DNA of 64,000 nt. Source: Rhodoferax sp. TH121 (lineage in GTDB: Bacteria > Pseudomonadota > Gammaproteobacteria > Burkholderiales > Burkholderiaceae_C). The stretch is from contig NZ_NOXW01000021.1 of the NCBI RefSeq assembly GCF_002251855.1, positions 682,001 through 746,000 on the forward strand, read 5' to 3'. The notes below the pieces were generated by a model. It was not told the origin of the DNA. It saw only the letters and a program-made list of their open reading frames with translations, and searched no databases. A program made the position numbers and the translations under genes. Shown here one piece after another: positions 58,377 through 64,000 of the stretch. The stretch's first letter is position 1. Every line of letters begins with the position of its first letter.

Positions 58377-59588
58377 ATGACGATGCCCGCCCCCCCCGAA
58401 TCCACCACCGCCCCAGCACTGGCCCCTTTGCCACGTGTTCTCTGGCCTCTGTTGTTTGGCAACTTTGTCATTGGTACCGGGGTTATGGTGGTGCCGGGCA
58501 CACTCAATGAGATCAGCGCATCCTTGCACATTTCGGTAGCCACTGCCGGGCAGTTGATTGCAGCAGCCGCGGCGGTCATGTGCCTGGGCGCACCGGTGTT
58601 GGCCAGCGTAGTTGCCGGCTGGGACCGGCGGCGCCTGCTCGCGCTGACTCTGTGCTGGTACGCGGTGTTTTTGGGGTTGAGCGCATTGATGCCCAGCTTT
58701 GCCTCGCTGCTGGTCGTGCGCATCTTCACGGTGCTGGCGCCCGCCATTTTTACGCCCCAAGCGGCCGCCTGTGTGGGCCTGCTGGTGCCGCCTGAGCAGC
58801 GTGGGCGCGCAATCAGCTTTGTGTTTCTGGGGTGGTCCGTCGCCTCGGTGCTGGGCCTGCCGCTGGGGGCTTTTTTGGGCGGCACCCTGGACTGGCGGGC
58901 GGCCTTTGCGGCGGTGGCGGTTCTGGGGGCGGTCAGCGCGGTGTGGGTGTGGCGTGCCATGCCCGATGGCATCAAGCCGCCCGCGATGTCGCGGGCCGCC
59001 TGGGCTGAGGCCTTGCGCTCGCCTGCGCTGATGCTGTGTGTCGCGGTCACACTGCTGTACTCGGCCGGGCAGTTTGTGCTGTTCTCCTATTTCGCACCGT
59101 ACTTCAAGGCCATGCTGGCTACCACCCCGGTGGAGTTGAGCCTGTTGTTTGCCTGGTTTGGCGCCTTTGGTTTATTGGGCAACATCCTGATATCGCGCCG
59201 TATTGACCGTCTGGGGGCGCCACGCGCCGTGATGTGGGGCGTGGGAGCCATGGCGCTGAGCTTGTTGCTGTGGCCGCTGGGGAGCAATCTGGTGCTGGTG
59301 GCGCTGGTGCTGATCCCCTGGGCGCTGGGGTGTTTTTCGTCAAATTCGGCCCAGCAGGCGCGGCTGGTGGGCATTGCGCCGGCGCTTGCTTCGGGCTCGA
59401 TTGCGCTCAACAGCTCAGCCATGTATGCGGGCCAAGCCTTGGGGGCGGGCAGCGGTGGCTGGTTGATTGCCCACGGCGGCATGGGCTCACTGCACTGGTT
59501 TGCGTTGGCAGGCTTGCTGGCCTCCATGGCCATGAGCTGGTGGGCCAGCCGCCAGCCGGCCCATGCCAGTCTCAAGTCCGCCGTGTAG
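58377..59588 (+). CDS. MFS transporter (DHA1-type)
   Basis: 403 residues with twelve hydrophobic helices. Start at 58377, chosen over one 27 bases upstream because it directly precedes the N-terminal Pro-rich tail. FVIGTGVMVVPGTLNEIS in helix 1 and LVPPEQRGRAISFVFLGWSVASVLGLPLGAFLGG (helices 4-5) match the drug/arabinose-type efflux family. The substrate is unknown. R1 copies lie on both sides. Confidence 0.85.
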   Translation: MTMPAPPESTTAPALAPLPRVLWPLLFGNFVIGTGVMVVPGTLNEISASLHISVATAGQLIAAAAAVMCLGAPVLASVVAGWDRRRLLALTLCWYAVFLGLSALMPSFASLLVVRIFTVLAPAIFTPQAAACVGLLVPPEQRGRAISFVFLGWSVASVLGLPLGAFLGGTLDWRAAFAAVAVLGAVSAVWVWRAMPDGIKPPAMSRAAWAEALRSPALMLCVAVTLLYSAGQFVLFSYFAPYFKAMLATTPVELSLLFAWFGAFGLLGNILISRRIDRLGAPRAVMWGVGAMALSLLLWPLGSNLVLVALVLIPWALGCFSSNSAQQARLVGIAPALASGSIALNSSAMYAGQALGAGSGGWLIAHGGMGSLHWFALAGLLASMAMSWWASRQPAHASLKSAV

Positions 59589-59590
59589 TT

Positions 59591-59644
59591 GCTATTGAAT
59601 CAGGAGCTGTTCGCGCAGTATCCACGAGGTCTAAGGGCCTAAAT
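59591..59644 (+). repeat. dispersed repeat R1, copy 11 (between convergent genes)
   Basis: GCTATTGAATCAGGAGCTG, TTCGCGCAGTATCCACGAGG, TCTAAGGGCCTAAAT. It takes up nearly the whole gap between the convergent MFS and dehydrogenase genes; no separate terminator is seen there. Confidence 0.8.
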
Positions 59645-59649
59645 GCCTC

Positions 59650-60420
59650 TTACTGAGCGGTCCAGCCGCCGTCCATGTTCCAGGCCACACCGCGCACATT
59701 GTTGCCAGCGGGCGAGCAGAAAAAGACGGCCAGTCCGCCCAGCTCTTCAGGCGTGGTGAACTGCAGAGAGGGTTCTTTCTCCCCCAGCAGCTGCTTGGTG
59801 GCGTCGGCATTGCTGATGCCTTGGGCGGAAGCTTTGGCATCCACTTGCTTCTGCACCAGCGGTGTCAGCACCCAGCCGGGACAGATGGCATTGCAGGTCA
59901 CACCACTGGTGGCGTTTTCCAGCGCCGTCACTTTGGTCAGGCCCACGATGCCATGCTTGGCGGCCACATAAGCCGATTTTTCGGCCGAACCCACCAAGCC
60001 GTGGACCGAGGCTACGTTGATGATGCGGCCCCAGTTCTTGGCCTGCATGCCGGGCAGCACCAGCCGCGTAGCGTGGAAGGCGCTGGAGAGGTTTATGGCG
60101 ATAACGGCGTCCCACTTCTCCACCGGGAAGTTTTCCACGCGGGCCACATGCTGGATGCCCGCGTTGTTCACCAGAATGTCCACGCCCCCGAAGGTGGTGT
60201 TGGCGTACTGAACCATGGCTTCGATGTCGGCGGGCTTGCTCATGTCGGCACCGTGGTAGCCCACTTGGGCACCCAGCGCAGCGACCTCGGCTTTGGGGCT
60301 GTCCACGTCACCAAAGCCGTTGAGCACGATATTGGCGCCTTGGGCAGCCAGTGCCTTGGCAATGCCCAAACCGATGCCGCTGGTGGATCCGGTAACGATG
60401 GCGGTTTTACCTTTCAACAT
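59650..60420 (-). CDS. bdhA: 3-hydroxybutyrate dehydrogenase
   Basis: 256 residues, short-chain dehydrogenase. Cofactor loop TGSTSGIG near residue 9, NNAGIQHV, and the catalytic set in VASVHGLVGSAEKSAYVAAKHG; the AGIQHVARVE.FP.EKWD and NAICPGWVLTPLV segments are typical of D-3-hydroxybutyrate dehydrogenases. It oxidises 3-hydroxybutyrate to acetoacetate when PHB is mobilised. The start at 60420 has GGAAGGA upstream; a longer frame to 60456 is less likely. Confidence 0.92.
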   Translation of the reverse strand: MLKGKTAIVTGSTSGIGLGIAKALAAQGANIVLNGFGDVDSPKAEVAALGAQVGYHGADMSKPADIEAMVQYANTTFGGVDILVNNAGIQHVARVENFPVEKWDAVIAINLSSAFHATRLVLPGMQAKNWGRIINVASVHGLVGSAEKSAYVAAKHGIVGLTKVTALENATSGVTCNAICPGWVLTPLVQKQVDAKASAQGISNADATKQLLGEKEPSLQFTTPEELGGLAVFFCSPAGNNVRGVAWNMDGGWTAQ

Positions 60421-60491
60421 TGCTGCGTCCTTCCAAAGTAATAGAGGGGTTTCCATTAGGATGTGGTCATTATCAAACCACTGATTGCACC

Positions 60492-61379
60492 ATGGCTGAC
60501 CCTACGCTGAACTACGTACCCTGTGCTGATGCGCAGGGGGGGCACCGCATGGCGTATTGGCAGTGGGGGATTGCGGATGCCGCCCACACGATTGTCTGTG
60601 CCCATGGCCTCTCGCGCCAAGGACGCGACTTTGATGTGCTGGCCCAAGCCCTGCTGGCGCGCAGCCCACATCCACTGCGCGTGGTTTGCCCAGATGTGGT
60701 GGGCCGCGGCCAGAGCGACTGGCTCAAGGACCCGCAGGGCTACCAACTCCCCACCTATGCGGCAGACATGCTGGCGATGCTGGCCCAGCTCAAGCCCGCC
60801 ACTCTGGACTGGGTGGGTACCAGCATGGGTGGCCTCATTGGCATGGCCGTGTGCGTACATGCGCAGGCGGTGGGCGTCAGCGTTCGCCGCCTGGTCCTCA
60901 ACGATGTGGGCCCGGTCATCCAGTGGGAGGCGTTGGCGCGGATTGGTACTTACCTGGGCAAGGCCCAGACATTCGATTCCCTGCAGCAGGCGGCAGACGC
61001 GATGTGGGCCATTTCGCAGAGCTTTGGCCCGCATACACCAGCCCAGTGGCTTGATTTATCGCGCCATATGGTCAAGCCCACGCCCAACGGCCGAGTGGCC
61101 TTGCACTACGATCCTGCCATTGCCGTGCCCTTTGGCGCGGTCACGCAGGAGATTGCGGCGCAAGGCGAGGCCCAACTCTGGCAGTTGTTCGACAGCCTGA
61201 CGGCCCAGATCCTGCTGCTGCGCGGTGCCAACTCCGATTTGCTATCGCCTGCCACCGCGCAGGCCATGACCCAGCGCGGCCCCAAGTCCCGCCTGGTTGA
61301 ATTTGCTGGTGTGGGCCATGCCCCCACCCTCATCGCGGCGGACCAGGTCGACGCGGTGGTTTCTTTTTTGCTGGGGTAA
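60492..61379 (+). CDS. alpha/beta hydrolase
   Basis: 295 residues. Oxyanion region CAHGLSRQGRDFD, nucleophile elbow GTSMGGLIG with Ser, acidic residue in LRGANSDLL and the His in GVGHAPTL complete the triad. Substrate unknown; divergent placement next to 3-hydroxybutyrate dehydrogenase suggests a link with hydroxybutyrate esters or oligomers, but this is inference only. The spacer of 71 bases carries both starts. Confidence 0.82.
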   Translation: MADPTLNYVPCADAQGGHRMAYWQWGIADAAHTIVCAHGLSRQGRDFDVLAQALLARSPHPLRVVCPDVVGRGQSDWLKDPQGYQLPTYAADMLAMLAQLKPATLDWVGTSMGGLIGMAVCVHAQAVGVSVRRLVLNDVGPVIQWEALARIGTYLGKAQTFDSLQQAADAMWAISQSFGPHTPAQWLDLSRHMVKPTPNGRVALHYDPAIAVPFGAVTQEIAAQGEAQLWQLFDSLTAQILLLRGANSDLLSPATAQAMTQRGPKSRLVEFAGVGHAPTLIAADQVDAVVSFLLG

Positions 61380-61404
61380 GGTCCCCGGATGATGTGAGCC
61401 TTGC

Positions 61405-63633
61405 ATGAAAAGTTTGTACGCCGAGCACAGTGCCTCGGCCACCCCGCAGGTCATTGCGGCCACCGCCGATAGCCTGCCCGAGCAGGTAGATGCTTTGGCG
61501 CGTGCGCGCGCCTTTGCCGAACCGCTGCTGGCCACCCAGACTCTGGACACTGGCGAGAACGTCTTGCAGCACGCCGACGCCGTGGCCTCGATCTTGCACA
61601 CCATCGGCGGCTCTGAGGCCATGCAAGCCGCGAGCTACCTGGTCTATGCCTGCGACCACCTGAACAAGCCGCACGAGGTCATTGCCAAAGCCTTCGGCGA
61701 CAACTTTGCCGACCTGGCACTGGAAACCACCAAACTGGTGCGCCTGCAGCGCATGGCGCGCCTGACCCACAGCCAGCAAGGGGGCAGCGCCGCCCCTATG
61801 GCGCAGACGGCGGCCGCCCAGACCGAGAGTGTGCGCAAGATGCTGCTGGCCTTTAGCAAGGATCTGCGTGTCGTCATGCTGCGCCTGGCCTCACGTTTGC
61901 AAACACTGCGCCACTTTGCCGCTACCAAGCTACCCGTGCCACCGGGGCTGGCCAGTGAGGCACTGCAGGTCTTTGCGCCTCTGGCCAACCGCTTGGGCAT
62001 TTGGGAGGTCAAGTGGGAGATGGAGGACCTGTCCTTCCGCTTTCTGGAGCCCGACACCTACAAACAGGTGGCCAAATTGCTGGACGAGAAACGCGCGGAG
62101 CGCGAAGCCTCGGTAGAACGTCTGCGCCAGCAGCTGGCCGACGAGCTGGCGGGCCAGGGCATCGCGGCGACGGTGCAAGGTCGGCCCAAGCACATTTACA
62201 GCATCGTCAAGAAGATGCGCGGCAAATCGCTGGGGTTTGACCAGGTGTATGACATTCGGGCGCTACGCATCGTGGTGCCCAGCGTGCCCGATTGCTACGC
62301 CGCCTTGAGCTGGGTACACAGCCACTTTGTGCCAGTCACCGAAGAGTTCGATGACTATATTGCACGCCCCAAGCCCAACGGTTACCAGTCCTTGCACACG
62401 GTGGTGCGCGATGCTGGCGGTCAGCCGATTGAGGTGCAGATTCGCACTCAGGCGATGCATGACCACGCCGAGCACGGCGTGGCCGCCCACTGGGCCTACA
62501 AGGAAGCGGGTGCGAAAGGGTATGGCGGCAGCGTGACGGCGGCCGGCGAGTACGACGCCAAGATTGCCGTGTTGCGCCAGTTGCTGGCCTGGGAGCGCGA
62601 TCTCTCCGGTGCCTATACCGGGCCCGAGGGCCAGGGCATGTTTGAAGATCGCATTTATGTGCTCACGCCGGATGCTGCCATTGTGGAGCTGCCGCAAGGC
62701 GCCACGGCGGTGGATTTTGCGTACAGCGTGCACACCAACCTGGGCCACCGCTGCCGCGGTGCCAAGGTGGACGGCGCCATGGTGCCCTTGAACACACCGC
62801 TGAAAAATGGTCAAACGGTCGAAGTGAATGCCATCAAGGAAGGTGGCCCATCGCGCGACTGGCTCAACCCCGAACTGGGCTACCTGGCCAGTCACCGCGC
62901 GCGCGCCAAGGTGCGCGCCTGGTTCAATGCGCTGGCTATGGGTGAAACCATGGCCAAGGGCCGCGAAGCGGTAGAAAAGCTGCTGCAGCGCGAAGGCAAA
63001 ACCGCCGTGAAGCTGGACGACCTGGCCAGCCAGCTGGGCTTCAACAATGCGGACGCACTTTTCGAGGTGGTGGGAAAGGACGAGTTCTCGCTGCGCAACA
63101 TCGAGATGCTGCTGCGTCCGCCTGAGCCTGCCACAACGCAAGACGACTACATGCCGCTCAAGAAGCCCCGCGCGGGTGGCGGCAAGGGCGGGGTGCTGGT
63201 GGTGGGAATCGACTCACTCATGACGCAGCTGGCCAAATGCTGCAAGCCCGCGCCGCCGGACCTGATCAGCGGCTTTGTCACCCGTGGCAAGGGGGTCAGC
63301 GTGCACCGCGCCGACTGCTCCAATTTGCGCAACATGGTCAACCGCAGTGGCGACCGGCTGATCGAGGTGGAGTGGGGTGTGCCCAGCGGCAAGGACAGCA
63401 ATGTGTACCCCGTAGACGTGGCGGTGGAGGCCATCGATCGCCAGGGCCTGTTGCGCGATATTTCCGAGGTGTTTGCCAAGGAGAAGATGAATGTCATCGG
63501 CGTGCAGACCCAATCCGTCAAAGGCATTGCCTGGATGACCTTCACCGTCGAGGTGGCCGAGTCGGGTCGTCTGGCACGTGTGCTCAAAATGGTGGGCGAA
63601 CTGGCTGGTGTGCGCTCGGCGCGGCGGCGCTAG
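61405..63633 (+). CDS. relA: GTP pyrophosphokinase RelA ((p)ppGpp synthetase)
   Basis: 742 residues, full long-RSH length. The N-terminal hydrolase domain is present but lacks the HD dyad (YACDHLNKP stands where hydrolases have LLHDxVED), so it should be inactive as in RelA. Synthetase domain: RPKHIYSIVKKMRGKSLGF, YDIRALRIVV and RPKPNGYQSLHTVV. TGS domain DRIYVLTPDAAIVELPQGATAVDFAYSVH, zinc-finger-like AKCCKPAPPDLISGF and a C-terminal ACT domain. A second, hydrolase-competent SpoT must be encoded elsewhere. Confidence 0.95.
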   Translation: MKSLYAEHSASATPQVIAATADSLPEQVDALARARAFAEPLLATQTLDTGENVLQHADAVASILHTIGGSEAMQAASYLVYACDHLNKPHEVIAKAFGDNFADLALETTKLVRLQRMARLTHSQQGGSAAPMAQTAAAQTESVRKMLLAFSKDLRVVMLRLASRLQTLRHFAATKLPVPPGLASEALQVFAPLANRLGIWEVKWEMEDLSFRFLEPDTYKQVAKLLDEKRAEREASVERLRQQLADELAGQGIAATVQGRPKHIYSIVKKMRGKSLGFDQVYDIRALRIVVPSVPDCYAALSWVHSHFVPVTEEFDDYIARPKPNGYQSLHTVVRDAGGQPIEVQIRTQAMHDHAEHGVAAHWAYKEAGAKGYGGSVTAAGEYDAKIAVLRQLLAWERDLSGAYTGPEGQGMFEDRIYVLTPDAAIVELPQGATAVDFAYSVHTNLGHRCRGAKVDGAMVPLNTPLKNGQTVEVNAIKEGGPSRDWLNPELGYLASHRARAKVRAWFNALAMGETMAKGREAVEKLLQREGKTAVKLDDLASQLGFNNADALFEVVGKDEFSLRNIEMLLRPPEPATTQDDYMPLKKPRAGGGKGGVLVVGIDSLMTQLAKCCKPAPPDLISGFVTRGKGVSVHRADCSNLRNMVNRSGDRLIEVEWGVPSGKDSNVYPVDVAVEAIDRQGLLRDISEVFAKEKMNVIGVQTQSVKGIAWMTFTVEVAESGRLARVLKMVGELAGVRSARRR

Positions 63634-63669
63634 GAGCCTGATCGCCCGGCGTGTGATGCGCTACGCGCC

Positions 63670-63697
63670 TTGACAAACATCAAGAATCGGCCATAGT
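63670..63697 (+). promoter_or_regulatory. promoter with FNR-like box upstream of the PAS sensor gene
   Basis: TTGACA (63670-63675), 16-base spacer, CATAGT (63692-63697) fits a sigma-70 promoter. TTGAC-AAAC-ATCAA (63670-63683) matches the FNR/ANR consensus TTGAT-N4-ATCAA with one difference and covers the -35 region, where binding would be expected to repress. The rest of the 169-base spacer after relA shows nothing else clear. Confidence 0.45.
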
Positions 63698-63802
63698 CAC
63701 CCCCACGCGCTGCGCCAAGTTGCCAAGGGCTGAGGCCTCCAAGAGCACTGCGGCGTGCCCAGAGTATCTGCATTGCTTTTCGGGGAAAAGCGGAGGACGT
63801 GC

Positions 63803-64000
63803 ATGGACGACGCGGGGGGGCAAGGGCAGGAAGGTCAGTTTCGCCAGATCGTGGAGATGGCGCCCTATGCCATCGTCATGATCGGGAGCGATGGGCTGGT
63901 TGAGATGGTGAATCGGCAAGCCGAGACCATTTTTGGCTACGCCCGTACCGAGCTTGTGGGCCAACCGATAGAAGTGCTGCTGCCCGAACGCCTCCGGCGC
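63803..64000 (+). CDS. PAS-domain sensor protein (partial, cut by window end)
   Basis: 66 codons are visible from an ATG preceded by CGGAGGA. After a short Gly/Gln-rich head comes a PAS domain: FRQIVEMAPYAIVMI, GLVEMVNRQAETIFGYAR and ELVGQPIEVLLPERLR. This version often occurs at the N-terminus of histidine kinases or GGDEF proteins; the output domain is beyond the window. Confidence 0.8.
   Translation, partial: MDDAGGQGQEGQFRQIVEMAPYAIVMIGSDGLVEMVNRQAETIFGYARTELVGQPIEVLLPERLRR

Noticed and set aside
1..64000. CRISPR arrays, tRNA or rRNA genes, phage or IS elements
   Set aside because: Looked for regularly spaced repeats, T-loop-like GGTTCGAATCC sequences and transposase or integrase reading frames; none was found. 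The R1 and R2 repeats are irregularly spaced and carry no protein.

Overview
The window comes from a high-GC betaproteobacterium, most likely a Comamonadaceae member of the Rhodoferax/Polaromonas/Acidovorax type. This is inferred from gene content (a class I phaCAB operon, long-form RelA, zapA followed by 6S RNA, ispD-ispF, mfd) and from short dispersed repeats that I associate with that family. No rRNA, tRNA, CRISPR, phage or insertion sequence was seen. Coding density is very high and many genes join by 4-base ATGA overlaps.

Layout. 1-5.0 kb: pgeF, a small membrane protein, and the polyhydroxybutyrate operon phaC-phaA-phaB ending in a clear terminator. 5.0-9.7 kb: a secreted protein of unknown function, then an HD-GYP protein and a PAS-GGDEF-EAL protein, translationally coupled (cyclic-di-GMP turnover). 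9.7-11.4 kb: a TauE-family exporter, a 6S RNA gene, zapA and a ZapB-like coiled coil, all on the minus strand. 11.4-34.8 kb: about 23 kb of plus-strand genes for cobalamin, beginning with a cobalamin riboswitch and btuB. The block carries uptake functions (btuB, three BtuF-like binding proteins, btuC, btuD, a CbiM-like permease), metal handling (cobW), late cobalt insertion (cobN with a chlI/chlD pair), side-chain amidation and adenosylation (cobB, cobO, cobQ) and lower-ligand assembly (cbiB, a CobC/CobD-type PLP enzyme, cobU, cobT, cobS, an alpha-ribazole phosphatase). The corrin-ring methylation genes are not in the window. 34.8-43.6 kb: a binding protein, two HDOD paralogs flanking nth, an aminotransferase, a YoaK-family protein, a receiver-domain protein, a DsbA-like protein, PhoD and serB. 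43.7-50.8 kb: mfd, ispD, ispF, and an EnvZ/OmpR-type pair. 50.8-58.2 kb: a small secreted protein, two EAL-domain signalling proteins, and a kinase-HDOD-GAF fusion. 58.3-64 kb: an MFS transporter, 3-hydroxybutyrate dehydrogenase (the catabolic counterpart of phaCAB), an alpha/beta hydrolase, relA, and the start of a PAS sensor cut by the window end.

Four observations stand out. (1) A run of seven A at the 3' end of chlI, followed by a 5-nt spacer and a strong stem-loop, looks like a programmed -1 frameshift signal that would make both ChlI-like and ChlD-like cobaltochelatase subunits from one mRNA. (2) A roughly 55-bp dispersed repeat (called R1 here) occurs 11-12 times; six or seven copies lie inside reading frames, and four of them add the same hydrophobic peptide in the same frame. 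(3) A roughly 92-bp element (called R2 here) occurs three times, inside cobB and at the 5' end of btuF. It has a conserved 42-bp REP-like core with a covarying hairpin, enclosed by long inverted arms that differ from copy to copy. (4) A 6S RNA can be recognised from its long pairing ends and it settles the start of the neighbouring exporter gene.

All calls are from reading the sequence; no database search was run. Family names are therefore recognition calls, and starts were chosen from ribosome-binding sites, overlaps and family length.
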